A stretch of DNA of 64,000 bases from Bradysia coprophila (lineage: Eukaryota; Arthropoda; Insecta; Diptera; Sciaridae). Positions 34,060 through 45,820 of this stretch are shown here, piece by piece. The stretch covers positions 7,761,739-7,825,738 of the forward strand of contig NC_050735.1 in assembly GCF_014529535.1 (NCBI RefSeq), given 5' to 3'. The notes under the pieces are model-generated. The model saw only the letters and a program-made list of their open reading frames with translations, was not told the DNA's origin and made no database searches. How positions within the stretch are numbered: position 1 is the stretch's first letter; each line of letters opens with the position of its first letter. Made by a program: the position numbers and the translations under genes.

Positions 34060-36578
34060 AAAATAGAGAGATCTAAAGATCCGTTGGTCAGAGAAGATGG
34101 TTTTCATCCATCGCTTGTTGTGAAGCTCAAGTCTCAGAGGCTCATAAGGCTGATAAAAGACCGTCAAAAGTTAACTTCTATAAGGCAGACTATGCTAAGC
34201 TGAATGAGGGTCTGTCAAGGGTCGATTGGCATGCTGAATTGGACGGTATAGACGTTGATGATGCTGTGAAGAAATTCGATTGTGTAATATAGCCGTTTAT
34301 TGATGAAATACCTAAAGTCTTTGTTCCGTCTAGAGACTATCCGGCGTATTATTCCTATGATTTGATTTCTCTGATCAGGAATAAAGACTCCCTGAGGTTG
34401 AGACTTAAGGCGGAATTTAGTATGCTTCGTAAAGCGGTTAAAGCCTAAAGATGGAGTGCTTCGACGATTATGTTAGCGATTGTGAAGAAAAGTTGAAGAC
34501 CAACACTAAGTGTTTTTTTGCTTTCACCAATTCTTTGATGAAGACCAACTCGCTGCCCAGCAGCATGAAATATTTGGGGGAAGAAGCAGTTGATACACAT
34601 ATATTTGTAATTTGTTTGCTAAGTATTTTAACTCAGTTTATAATCCGGCTGTTGAACTTTCTCGTGAAGTCGTTTGGTCACCAAGAATCCCACTCTTCAG
34701 TGCTGTCTGATATGACGTTTAGTCCTGATGAGGTTGAAGAGGCACTAAAGGGGTTCGAGAAAAAAAAATTGGAAATTGAGCTTCGTTTCTCCAATTTTCA
34801 AAGATGGTGATAAAAACTGTATCACGAACTATAGACCGGTGAGTATTTTATGTGCAATATAGAAAGTGTTCGAAAGACTGGTGTTCAATAAACTGTTTGA
34901 AGCGATCAAGTGTGACATCCATCAATCCCAACATGGCCTTTACAAAAAAAAAGTCCACGCAAACTAACCTTATGGAATATGTCTCGTCAATTGCTGATAC
35001 CATTGTTAATGGTGGTCAGGTGGATACAGTATATTCAGATTTCGCTAAAGCATTTGACAAAGTGAATCATGGCATTCTTCTCATAAAGCTGACTCGGTTC
35101 GGGCTTTCTGCAGACATAATTCAGTGGTTTTCGTCACATCTTCGAAACAGGACTCAAATCGTCATTATTGGTGGCTATAGATCGGACGCGTTGGTGCCTT
35201 CGTCACTTCGTCAGGAGTTCTGCAAGGCTCGATTTTGGGTCCTTTGCTGTTCATTATGTTCATTAATGACTTGTTAGCCTCACTGCCATCCTGCTCAGGT
35301 TTTGCGGACGACCTCAACCTGTTAAGAGCGATAAGCACGTCTTATGATTGCCAACTACTTCAAGATGACATTGAGACGGTAGTTAAATGGTGCAGGGAAA
35401 ATAAAATGTTTCTTAATGTTGGAAAGTGTGCAGTTATGTCTACTACTCATAGTCTTAATAGGATATCGTTTCCCTATACTGTTGATGGAGTAATGCTTGG
35501 ACGAGTCTCAATAAAAAAGGATCTTGGAGTCATTATGGATGACAAATTATCGTTTAGTGAGCATATTGATCAAACGGTTCGTAAGTCATATAGGACTCTT
35601 TGCTTTATATTTCGTTGTGGAAGATATTTTACTAACCAGTCTGACGAGTGATGAGAATAGTAGCCGTAGGCCCTACGGCTACTATTCTCATCACTCGTCA
35701 GAAGCCGGCTTGAATACTGTTCGTTGGTCTGGAGTCCTTGTTATCATGATGCGATGCAGAAGATTGTGAGAGTTCAGAAGAAGTTCACAAGAATGGTCTC
35801 TTTCAAGTTTGGTATTGCGCACCCGAGGCCTCCGTATCATGAACGTCTGAAACATCTGAAACTTCAATCGTTGGAAACACGTCGGCTGAATGGAGATGAA
35901 ATCATGCTTCATAAGATAGTTCATAGTCGGGTGGATTCTGTGCTTTCTCAGCGTCTCTCATTTCGGCATCCAACCAGGGCCACGAGACATACAGATGTAT
36001 TTTATCTTCCAAGGATGGTCACCAACTATCAGTCGAATTCACCGTTTCATAGGATTCAACGGAACCATGATACGTTCTTCAGTGACCTCAAAATAATCAA
36101 CAATTCATTAGTGGCATTTGCTGGATCAGTGAAGGATTATTTTGCTTGGTGATCTTAATTGTTTGATTGGTTTATGGCCTAGCTTTTACTTTTTTTTAAT
36201 GTCTTTTTGTATTTATTGCTTTTTTCTCTCTGTTTTGCTTTTTGTTTTTTGTCTTAATCAACGATTATAAATCATAAGTAAAGTTTGTTTTTTGTACTCA
36301 GACTGAATTGTTATTGGGCTTTGGACTGTTATTTGGTCTTTAACCTGTTACATACGGCTGTCATCTGTTATCGACAACTGCAACAAAAATAAACGACAAG
36401 CTCTGACTATTGAGGTTTTATATAGCAAAGAGCATGTTCAAAACAAATGAAGTAAAAGATTTCTGAAATTAATATCTGAAAATCTTCGATCAAATGAAGT
36501 AATAGTTTGAATAGTAAAACTGTTAATATGATTGTCGTCTGTGACAGGTTAAACGGGATAAGTAAATAAATAAATAAA
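34060..36578 (+). pseudogene. Jockey/CR1-like non-LTR retrotransposon relic
   Basis: The remains of ORF2 are spread over several frames. At 34060-34160 is a scrap of the endonuclease-linker boundary (EDGFHPSL), then linker sequence with VPSRDYPAYYSYDLISL near 34327. The reverse transcriptase contains KKSTQTNL, SDFAKAFDKVNHG (35037-35075), MGPLLFIMFINDL and the catalytic GFADDLNLL (35299-35325). After it come LGVIMDDKLSF and, from about 35701, SRLEYCSLVWSPC and a long intact C-terminal frame to 36152. Internal stops, frameshifts and a 61-bp palindrome (35641-35701) make it dead. The 3' untranslated region ends with (TAAA)n at about 36563-36578. The endonuclease half is missing (5' truncation). 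Confidence 0.88.
35641..35701. repeat. Perfect 30-bp-arm palindrome inside the RT relic
   Basis: Thirty bases (35641-35670, CTGACGAGTGATGAGAATAG..) are followed after one base by their exact reverse complement (35672-35701). The right arm is the original coding sequence (LLFSSLVRSR in frame with SRLEYC). The left arm replaced what should be there and closes the reading frame. Confidence 0.9.
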
Positions 36579-37666
36579 CTATATTTATGTAGGTGGTAAA
36601 AATGCAACTTAGCCTTTGCATTTTACATATAAAATTAGAAATTAATCAATAGTGTATGATTCTACAAACAAATGAATAAGGTGGTATTATGACAGAGATA
36701 GGAATAAGGTGGAATTTTGACAGCGTCAAAACGAAGTTTGTTTGCTAGATAGGGTAACTATTCTCTTAGCACATTGACTATTTGTTCAAGACCTACAAAT
36801 TCACGTATTTCCAACATTATCAGATAGCAAAATGATTAAAGTAACGAAAGTGTCACTAGATAATAGTTAATCTTTGGTGCTGGACAGATAAATAAATTGG
36901 TTGTCGACTCTAGTTCTCTTATATCTACCACATCAGGCGGTCGATTAATTAATACGTTAATACTGTCACAAATTAATTCAACAAATATTGAATAAAGACA
37001 TCACACACATTATTAGGTAATTTTTCTATTCAAATAATTTAACATGCTGCATGAGTCGAAAGCCGTACTTTTCATGTTTCAAGTATACTCGATGCGACCC
37101 CCTCAGCATGTAAAATCCTAAATCCATTACATATGTAGTTCGGGATAAAAATGAAAAGTCTCGTTTTCGCAACTCAGTCGCGACAAGTGAAACTTTGCTG
37201 CCTTTTATGCGTAAATTTCGTGTGGTAATTGTCATCGGCTTCGCCTCGGGTCAACAAAAAATTTATATTTCATTATTCTGGATGTTGTATTGCTTCGGAC
37301 ACACCGACCGTTACACTAATTTTTGAAATTGAAGAGTGCAAATTATGAGAAATCAAATTGAAATAATTTATGTTTGTGTGTCATGAGTGTAGTTCAACAT
37401 TCGTTATTTTTTGTCTACTGATTTGCTTTTTGTTTCGCACCAAGCATTCTTGCAAATAGATCAACATTTTGACCACTGGCAGTGCGAAACGGGGTAATTT
37501 TAGAATTTTTTGTTAAGAAAACAAATAAACTGAAAATTGGGACTAAAAAGTTGATTGACCAATTTGAAGTAATCAGCAAACGTTTGTATTTGAAGTTAAG
37601 CAAATTAAAATCACTAAATTGTTACAAAACGAGCCATCAGAACAGTCGGAGCGTTTGCTGCGACTG
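36579..37666. other. Intergenic with one hairpin repeat
   Basis: Contains the dispersed block at about 37040-37115 (TGCATGAGTCGAAAGCCGTA) and a GTTTTCG hairpin repeat at 37151-37275. Otherwise no gene. Confidence 0.45.
37151..37275. repeat. GTTTTCGTGTG hairpin repeat, copy 5
   Basis: TGAAAAGTCTCGTTTTCG and the core GGCTTCGCCTCGGGTCAACA are retained. About 35 bases are inserted after GTTTTCG and the right arm is worn. Confidence 0.55.
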
Positions 37667-37859
37667 AGCCCCGTACAAACCCGTATATCTATTGCGTACG
37701 TGACCCTAGTGCGTCTGTCACCCTACTTTGACCGTAAGCCTATGCGCCGGTTAAAGTAGTTAAAGTAAAATTATTATGTAAGGTGTACATCTTAGAAATT
37801 GCGCATAGCGCAATTACGAAGCCCCGTACGACGTTCCTTTCAAATAAAACAAAAATTTC

Positions 37860-38640
37860 AAATAGCCCTAAAATTTTAATTTATTGAGTATAAATACACA
37901 TAGGGCCTAGTATCGGCCTCAGTCCGAGGATCCAATTTTTTTTTCAACTACATTCTATTCGGCCTTTGATTACCTTCCAAATGAAACAAAAAATACGAAA
38001 AACGGATGAAATTTGCTCGAGTTATATGTAAAATACACATAGGGCCCTAGTAGCGGCCTTAGTCCGAGGACCCAAATTTAATTTTTTTTCAACAACATTC
38101 TATTCGGCATTTGATTACCTTCCAAATGAAACAAAAATTACGAAAAACGGATGAAATTTGCTCGAGTTATATGTAAAATACACATAGGGCCCTAGTAGCG
38201 GCCTTAGTCCAAGGACCCAAATTTAATTTTTTTTCAACAACATTCTATTCGGTGTTCGATTATCTTTCAAATGAAACAAAAATTACGAAAAACGGATGAA
38301 ATTTACTCGAGTTGTATGTAAAATACGCATAGGGCCCTAGTAGCGGCCTTAGTCCGAGGACCCAAATTTAATTTTTTTTCAACAACATTCTATTCGGCCT
38401 TTGATTACCTTCCAAATGAAACAAAAATTACGAAAAACGGATGAAATTTGCTCGAGTTATATGTAAAATACACATAGGGCCCTAGTAGCGGCCTTAGTCC
38501 AAGGACCCAAATTTATTTTTTTTTCAACAACATTCTATTCGGTGTTCGATTATCTTTCAAATGAAACAAAAATTACGAAAAACGGATGAAATTTACTTGA
38601 ATTCTATGTAAAATACACATAGGGCCCTAGTAGCTTTTCA
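37860..38640. repeat. Satellite-like tandem repeat, ~146-bp unit
   Basis: The landmark AGGGCCCTAGTAGCGGCC recurs at about 145-146-base spacing (near 38041, 38186, 38332, 38478, then shortened at 38623, with a variant near 37904). Five to six units are present. Units alternate between two variants (GGCCTTTGATTACC or GGTGTTCGATTATC), suggesting a dimeric higher-order repeat. Confidence 0.9.
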
Positions 38641-38921
38641 CTTCTAAGGCCCTAACTCACGGTCCACTCACCCGATTTTAAAAAACTTTTTTTTCCTGGA
38701 TTGGTATTGACAATACCTATCATTTGCTGTGTCATTTACATTTCCATCGTTTATTTTGCCATAAATATCACCAAAAGACCTTAAATCACTTAGGTGGCCC
38801 TAACTCACGAAGGGCCGACCCGAATATGCCCATCTTCGAACTTAGCCTCACTATTTTGACTATCTTTCAGGGAAAAAAAAAATTTTTGAAATCGGATTTG
38901 ATTTACTCAAGATATCGACGT

Positions 38922-38982
38922 GACGGACAGACGGACAGACGGACAGACGGACAGACGGACAGACGGACAGACGGACAGACGG
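38922..38982. repeat. (GACGGACA)n microsatellite
   Basis: About seven and a half perfect 8-base units, GACGGACA. Confidence 0.95.
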
Positions 38983-39335
38983 CCCAAATTTTTATTGCAG
39001 ATTCGTCATCTATAAACATAGGCAAACACTTTGCCCTTACCGTCTGCTTCGAATTCCATCAATTACACACGGCATCGTAATCCTATAAGCCCCTTCGTAC
39101 TTCGTACGGGGCTAAAAACGCTAAAATTGGATGTTAATTTCTCAAGAATTTAAAAAATATTCCGCCTTTGTGAAGTTAGCTACAATGACTTAGCACACAA
39201 AATGGTCAAAGTGAACTCATTAGTTTCGCCAACTAAAGAGATCTATCATTAATCAAGTGACTGTAGTGACTGCTTTCGACTAACAGCTGTCACAATTCTT
39301 TAACTTAACTTAACAGAAAACACATTCAGAGGTCA

Positions 39336-39343
39336 TATAAAAT
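39336..39343 (+). promoter_or_regulatory. Possible TATA box of the epoxide hydrolase
   Basis: TATAAAAT lies 234 bases before the start codon. A CTCAG|GTATAAGG acceptor-like site at 39552 suggests the 5' leader may be spliced. Tentative. Confidence 0.35.
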
Positions 39344-39576
39344 CTTAGGCACAGCTTCAAGATAAACGAGAAGTAATATCATTTCATTTCGCTTATGATT
39401 CGCTAGACTTGTACTCCCAAAAAAGAATGACTAGGCACTTGTTGTCTCCTTGTCACTGTCTAAATTCCACTTGATTATCTCGGGTGATAGAGACAATGCC
39501 AAAGTGTTACATCAACTTGGCTACGATAATTTACGTTTTTTCAAATTCTCAGGTATAAGGAGATAAATAAGAAACC

Positions 39577-40660
39577 ATGTTGGATAAATACGACCCTGCC
39601 ACATACAACCACCAATACGCTACCGTAAATGGTATCCGTATGCACTATGTCGATGAAAACCCAACTTCCAGCAATCCTTTGTTGCTGATTCACGGTTGGC
39701 CCGATCTGTAAGTGAAGTTTTACTTGTATTGTAGAAGAACAGAATGTGTAATATTTTTACATAGTTGGATTGGTTGGAGAGAACAAATTCAATTCCTTGT
39801 TGAACTTGGTTATCGCGTAATTGTCCCTTCTCTTCGTGGTTTTGGTGAAACTGTAATTATACTCGTAATTTATAGATGCGCGACACGTTTTAATGCCACA
39901 ATTACAGGATGCACCTGAAGATCCGGCAGAATATGGTTTTGGAACCGTATGCAAAGACTTAGCTGGTCTGTTAGACCACCTGGAGATTCCAACCATAACG
40001 GTTATCGGTCATGATTGGGGAGGAGCTGTTACTTGGCGCTTCGGTCAATTTTATCCAGAAAGAGTTAAGGCACTTGCCAGCTTTTGTACACCTTATTTCG
40101 TACCAGCCAAACAAGAAGTCACTCTTGAACAAATTGTTCAAGTCTTGCCCAACTTTAAATATCAAATCTATTTATGTACTCCCGAAGCCGAAAAAGATAT
40201 CAATGAGAATGTTGGCAAATTTTTTCGTCGCATTTTCCGACCTATTACTGATATTGATGGTCCACTCATTGATCCCAAGACAAACCGATTAGCTGAAGGT
40301 CGTCCGGATCGAATTCGTCATGAAATGGTACCGGAAAAGGTGATGGAGTATTACATCAAGACATTTACTGAACGCGGTGCTCGTGGTGGTTTGAATTGGT
40401 ACAAGCAAACACACAATAACTATGTTCAATGTAAAGACCTTGATGCTATCATTAACAAGCCGGCAATGATGGTCACTGCGGAACTCGATAAGGCTTTGCC
40501 TCCATCTATGGCTGAGAAAATGATTGATTATATTCCTGGTGTCGAGATGCATCTTGTTGCTGGTTCTGGTCATTGGATTCTCTGGGAAAAGCCAGAAGAG
40601 TGTAACAAGTTTCTACGTGAATTCCTTGCGAAGGTTGATCCCATATTGTGCAAGTTGTAG
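39577..40660 (+). CDS. Soluble epoxide hydrolase-like alpha/beta hydrolase
   Basis: Exons 39577-39707, 39765-39852 and 39908-40660 join through small GT-AG introns to give 323 residues, the usual length of cytosolic epoxide hydrolases without an N-terminal phosphatase domain. All catalytic parts are visible: oxyanion motif HGWPD (39-43), nucleophile Asp109 in VIGHDWGGAV, acid Asp267 in VTAELD, base His295 in GSGHW, and cap-domain tyrosines at Tyr158/161 (KYQIYL) and Tyr238 (GGLNWYKQ). The expected reaction is hydrolysis of epoxides to diols. There is no N-terminal membrane anchor, so it is not a typical juvenile-hormone epoxide hydrolase, and a role in fatty-acid epoxide or xenobiotic metabolism is more likely. 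The start ACCATGT is the first in-frame ATG. Confidence 0.9.
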
Positions 40661-40908
40661 TTTTCTTCTTTTCGTTAAATTCATTTCATATTAAAAAGCT
40701 CTTGCAGCAATTACACACTTTGTTTCCTTCTTGCTTAAAAGTCATCCTCCACTTAATATGCTATTTTAGAATCAAGTTGTGTTGTGAATGCTCTTCTTGC
40801 TCTCGAACATCGTCACACTACGACCATCTGAACACATACAAAAGGCTTAAGTAAGTGTGCTTGTAACATTAAAGTGCAATGCTAACTTTCATTTCGACCT
40901 GTCTTTTT

Positions 40909-41398
40909 TAGCCTTTACGATATCCACTGCTGGATGTAGGCCGAGATGTAGGCCTCTGCTAGCTCCTTCCATCTCCATCGATCCATTGTCAATTCGTGTG
41001 TGCTGTTCGTTTGATGCTGTTTATCCATCATTCTGGCAGTCGTGTTCATGATGTATCCTGTCCAATTCAACTTCATAGATGCTATCCTTTCCATTACGTC
41101 AACGACTTTCGTTTGATCCACTGATCCACTGATTTTTCATTTTATTTCTGAGTGAAGTTCCAAACCTATTGCTTCCATTGCTTCCACTGCTCCCTGTGCT
41201 ACTCTCAGTTTATTCTCGAATGCTTTCGGTAATGTCAACTTTTCCGTCCAACACTGGGAGGACACTTGACACATACTTTTTCCATTTAAGGCCGTTGTTC
41301 ATGTTGATTTTGAATATCAGCCGAAATTTTCCGAATGTCATCCATCCGAGTCCAATTCTTCGTTTCATTTCTTTCAGCAGTCTGATTGTCGAGACCCA
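40909..41398 (-). pseudogene. RTE-like retrotransposon 3' fragment
   Basis: Read on the minus strand from about 41398, the frame gives LLKEMKRRIGLGWMTFGKFR, LKWKKYVSSVLPVLDG, then after a break VMERIASMKLNWTGYI and WRWKELAEAYI..QQW. These are the post-palm and C-terminal blocks of RTE-clade non-LTR elements. Part of the middle is deleted, no catalytic segment remains, and the copy is 5'-truncated. Confidence 0.72.
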
Positions 41399-41737
41399 AT
41401 TTTAGTATATGGCCAAGGTACATGTAACACGTACAACATGTCTAGTCTGTGAGTTAGACTATAACGCACCAATCAGAAGACTGCAGTTGATGATGCGTTG
41501 GCTTACCTTTCGTTCAAAAGTGTTGGATTTGTTGGAACAGAAATTCTTCGAGTGTGCAACTCAGGCGAATTCCGGACACATTCAACGAACTTAAAACGTC
41601 TTGCCTGTGTCCTTTGTATGGTAAATATTTAATAAATTTTCCGTTATTTAACGTTTGATTATAATGGAATAGATGAGCTTATAACTAAACCAGTAGACAA
41701 TACACATGCAGCTGATAGAACTGGGTCTCCGTTGAAA

Positions 41738-43695
41738 TTACATTCGAATTTGGAATTTTCCAGCCTTGGTTACGTATTTGACACCTTTGAACGGTTTGTA
41801 TTTCTCGCCGTACATATCCAGTCGATTTACCTTCAGTCCGGATACGGCTAATTGAGATATACTAAATTGCACATTGATTGATGGATTTGACTCGGTAGTC
41901 GTACTACTGCCGCTGACAACAGATACCTAAAATGTTGGCGAAGCACATAAATATTGCGGTCAACGATACAACGCAGACACACACTACACTTACAGTTCCT
42001 CGAATATTAGGCAACTTTGTGACATCAATACGACCAACATCCCAATGAAGAATCTGCGTTTTCGGATCGAATGAATACTTCCCCTGAGTGGGTACCAGCA
42101 AACAGTTGAGCACATTTTTCGGCATGCAGACTTCCAGCTTAACCGATTCAACTGTTCGACCCAGCGTTGTCTTTGGACCGACGGTAATGTCCAATTTACC
42201 CTGTTCACCCGTCTTGAATACCAAATTGTGTCGAATGTAAATTGGAATGGCAACAACACTTTGGGTTCCGATGTGGTAGGACATTAGGCGGAAATTGCCA
42301 TCCGGTGGAATAAAGCTAAGCATTCGTTCCGATTCCCACCGTTTGAAACGTACACATGGGTGGAAGGACACATCGTCGAACAATCGGGGATTCATGAACG
42401 ACAGGGTCAGATCGGGCATTCCACTAAGTTTAATGCAGCAGTCAATCTAATGAGAAACGAAGCCAATTAATCTCTCAATTGTTCAATCTGTTCAACTTAC
42501 GTATCCCTGAATCTCGGCAAACACTGTCTGACCGTTCTTGTCGATGATGGCGTCAACTTCTTCGATTACATCAAAATATGCCTCGTTGTTCGTATACTTA
42601 ACGGCACTTCGTCTCCATGGGATTGCACTCAGCTGACCCGAAGGTAATGTGCCACTTACACTGCGAAAACGAGAGTTTGTTACTGGAACATTGTAAAGGT
42701 TACGTTATCGTCAATTCACTTACTTCGATTTACCAGTCACTGTATTCGCAATCGTCCGTAGAATGTTGGGCGGTTTTATTAACTCTTTGAGAATGTTGCT
42801 TTCGGTAGCTAGAGGAAAACCGTTGTCGAGCATTTCGTCCAACAGTTCATAGACGACCACATAATTTTCCTTGATGATGGACTCGCTGCATTCGGAAAAA
42901 TAATCTGAAAAGCGATAGGTCGGATAAATTCGGTAAAAGGGAATCGTAAATTGATTCAGGAGTAGCGCGCAACCATTTCAAAAACGAATGTGTAAGAAGG
43001 AACGAATACTTCATGCAGACATTTCGAATGGAGATCAGGTTCGCATTGAAATATTGCAACGAAGCACGTAGCTCCAGGCTCATTTTTCGTTAAATAGCCA
43101 GTAACAACTCGACTGTTAGTCATAGGCTAGATATTTCATCGCTGTCCGTAACAGGTGGCACAGCAATTCAGACTGAATGAAGGTCAGACATTTGACGATC
43201 GATATAACAACTTCAGATCTCCGTTACACCTGTATCTAATACGTACGATGGTCGGTGGTATTCATGCGATTTCTAACACAAATGTTCATCCTTACCCTCG
43301 AATGTATCAACAACTCGATGCAAAAATTCGATAACAAACAATGGTTGGGTCTCCTGCTTACAGCAACTCACTAGAGACACACCGCCACGTTGTATGGAAA
43401 TGAGATAGTAGTGTGGCGTGGATAAGACTGGTGGAATGTCCTGTAAATTGAATTGGTATGCTTAGTGTTAAGTGACTGGAGAGGGATGGAGTTGTATGAG
43501 TTAGCGCATACATTCGGGGACTTTCGTTGTGCATCCAAGAAATAGTCACAAACCGATCTCGAAACGACGGATCGCCAGTGTTTTTCCAGGAAAACGTCAC
43601 TAGAATGGATAAATCAGATAATAATCTGTCGGTTTTGATTCATCGGTCATAGTCTATTACCCGCTTGAGTTGATTATAAACAGACTGTGTATCAT
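41738..43695 (-). CDS. cm: AP-3 complex subunit mu
   Basis: Seven minus-strand exons (43695-43661, 43599-43512, 43440-43296, 42904-42724, 42660-42501, 42446-41994, 41926-41738) sum to 1251 bases, exactly 416 codons plus stop; vertebrate AP3M1 is 418. All introns are GT-AG. The N-terminus MIHSLFIINSSG, then VFLEKHWRSVVSRSVCDYF and FVIEFLHRVVDTFEDYF, is the longin-like domain. Residues ~172-416 are the mu-homology domain, with TGKSNVSGTLPSGQLSAIPW before it, then GMPDLTLSFMNPRLFDD and the C-terminus YKPFKGVKYVTKAGKFQIRM. AP-3 sorts cargo from endosomes/TGN to lysosome-related organelles; the Drosophila orthologue is carmine. The gene looks intact. Confidence 0.95.
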
Positions 43696-43846
43696 CCTTG
43701 CTAATTTCACAAAAATATTTTGGATACTTTGACTTTTCAACCAGAGTGACGTTGTTTCCACTTTAATGATGACATGAATAGTTAGAGGGTAGGTTCACTT
43801 TCATAAATTCGATGTGCAATCAGGTTTCTTCCAAGGCTGTTCAATC

Positions 43847-43938
43847 GTCATCCACAGAGAAGCCAACCCAACCTCACTTTGAAGTTGCAACGAACAAATT
43901 TGTTTAAGTTGCGGTTATGTTTGCTACTGTGGATGACG
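43847..43938. repeat. Short inverted repeat upstream of AP-3 mu
   Basis: CGTCATCCACAG (from 43847) and CTGTGGATGACG (to 43938) form perfect 12-bp arms about 70 bases apart. It lies about 150 bases upstream of the AP-3 mu start, so it could be a MITE remnant in the promoter region. Confidence 0.5.
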
Positions 43939-44117
43939 GTCGGTTGTTTTCGGCCTGTCAAAATTCGTTTTTACCGTACGATGGAAGAAACCTATAGTAG
44001 GATCGGTTCGTTCGGTATGCGTATACTTCATGTACGGGGTTTCGGTTGAATTTAAAATTAGGTTACACTCATTGGTGTTTATGGCCAAGGTTTTAAATTT
44101 GTCAAAAAATAAAGACC

Positions 44118-44379
44118 CAATCGAAACCAAGGTTCTGAAAGAACAGGTTAAGACACTCACAAAGGCGAGTCATACCGAAATCGATAAACTCAGTACAGAT
44201 TGTGTGTGATATCAACTTGAAGAAAATGTTTTTTAGGAAAATTCGGAGTTTTGTTTTTGTTACGTTGCTTTTTTCATATAAACGTCGTAGCCGCTGAACT
44301 CAATTTTTGGGTCACCGCCTTCGTGATCAACTCAGAGTTGTCTTAACCTGGTTCTTTCAGAACCTTGATCGAAACCGGT
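44118..44379. mobile_element. Fold-back element with ~40-bp ends
   Basis: ATCGAAACCAAGGTTCTGAA and onward to GGTTAAGACA (44118-44157) is complementary to 44338-44379. The interior of about 180 bases is not inverted and has no ORF of note. Confidence 0.7.
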
Positions 44380-44995
44380 GACGATCCACATGTCTGTATG
44401 CTTGGGAGAATTATTTTGTTCGTGATATTGGAGCATTCGAGTCATAATAGAGTGGTTCCGGTCTCAAATCACCGTATGACAAGATAATTTTTCTTTAACT
44501 CAAGTGGAAGACTCGTTTCTACTGTTCGACTGTCCAAGTCTTCTTTAGAAGACTATCTACAGACTTGGTGAAATTAAAGTGGAAAAGTACCGAAAGATTT
44601 AGAACTTAGTTCTTTAAAAAAAAATACGCAAACTTTGAAGGGCCTAAGTACAGAGTTATACTAGAGAGGTGTCATTGTGGCGCTGTCGATCAAAGAAAAC
44701 TACAAAAATATATGGGAAACCAGACATGTTGAGGACATCTCTCGAGTGCAACTCTATGGGCCTAAGAAAAAAATCTCCCTCTACGACAAGTCGAAAATAA
44801 GCTTTCTCGATCGAATGTTATAGAGTAGTTTGTAGATTCTCCCAGAATCATCTCAATGGCAGAGATGTCGTCTTGTTTCATTATCAAAATCTATAGAAAA
44901 ACTCACTAGGCCAGCAGAGTTTTTCGGTACTTCATTCTTTTCGCTCTATTATCAGATGATTTACCTTCAGTGAAGTTACTTGACTTCGGTAAAAT

Positions 44996-45222
44996 CAAGG
45001 CTGTAAACTTTGGGGAGGTCACGCAGTTACAGATACACGGGTGACACACTACAGCTGATGGTAAAATGGCAGTTTTCATACAAAAATTCACCTCCTTTGA
45101 TGATTCTCGTCGCCTTGATGATGTGGTGATTTTTTTTTAAATGTAAAATCGTCAGAAGTGGTGTATTCCCGCGTATCTAATAAAATGGCGATCTATGTGT
45201 CCTCCCCAAGTTTACAGTCTTG
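44996..45222. mobile_element. hAT-like MITE with 8-bp target duplication
   Basis: The 227-bp element starts CAAGGCTGTAAACTTTGG and ends CCAAGTTTACAGTCTTG. It is flanked by GGTAAAAT at 44988-44995 and 45223-45230. Non-coding. Confidence 0.85.
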
Positions 45223-45618
45223 GGTAAAATATACATAGCTGTGAAGCTGGTTCACAAAAAATAGAGCGCTCAGAGAGTTGATAAAATATGGCGTTGCTTT
45301 CGTCTCGCCCGGCCTTCTTAACTCTCTGATACCATTGCCTCATTTTGTAGTTTCTGTCTGAAGCGTAACACAATGGCTACTATATTTTTTGTCTGAATTT
45401 TCTGAATTTTTAAATTTGATATTTCTTGGAAAAGCGTGAAACAAGATACATGTGGCTTAGACCATTGTACTTTACCTAATTACCTAAGTCTAAATACACA
45501 TTCGCCCGCTTTGCCACCATTTAGCTCTGTCAAGTGAACGGCTGGAAAACGGATGACTGTGAGCCCACCTTAATTTACTGAAAGAACATTGAGTGTAGTA
45601 ACGTTCGTATCTCTATAG

Positions 45619-45652
45619 CAAGGTAAATATATGGGCGCCCATATATACCTTG
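45619..45652. repeat. 34-bp near-perfect palindrome
   Basis: CAAGGTAAATATATGGG is followed directly by its complement CCCATATATACCTTG around a central GGCGCC. It abuts the left target duplication of the next MITE. Confidence 0.8.
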
Positions 45653-45660
45653 TTCTATAA

Positions 45661-45820
45661 CAAAGTATATAAACACTGAAGGTACCGCAGATCCGCAAAA
45701 ACATGCGGATCCCTACGTTGAGGTGAATTTATTGTATATTGGCGTCATACGAAATTCACCTTAAAGTCGGGATCCGTATTTCTTGCTATTGCGCTACCTT
45801 CAGTGTTTATATATACTTTG
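45661..45820. mobile_element. 160-bp MITE with 9-bp target duplication
   Basis: Ends CAAAGTATATAAACACTGAA and TTCAGTGTTTATATATACTTTG are inverted, and GTTCTATAA flanks both sides (45652-45660, 45821-45829). A 9-bp duplication suggests a Mutator-like element; hAT would give 8. A relative is at 47429. Confidence 0.8.

Larger units (their letters stand above)
37667..39113. mobile_element. TIR element carrying a ~146-bp tandem array
   Basis: The segment starts AGCCCCGTAC and ends GTACGGGGCT. Within it are a tandem array (about 37860-38640), a (GACGGACA)n microsatellite and two versions of a CTAACTCACG block. Near the right end, AGCCCCTTCGTAC folds back on GTACGGGGCT. No transposase is seen. A related passage (CCCATCTTCGAACTTA) occurs at 54150 and 61690. 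Confidence 0.6.

Noticed and set aside
38922..38982. CRISPR-like regular repeats
   Set aside because: These are contiguous microsatellite and satellite repeats in a eukaryotic genome, with no spacers and no cas genes.
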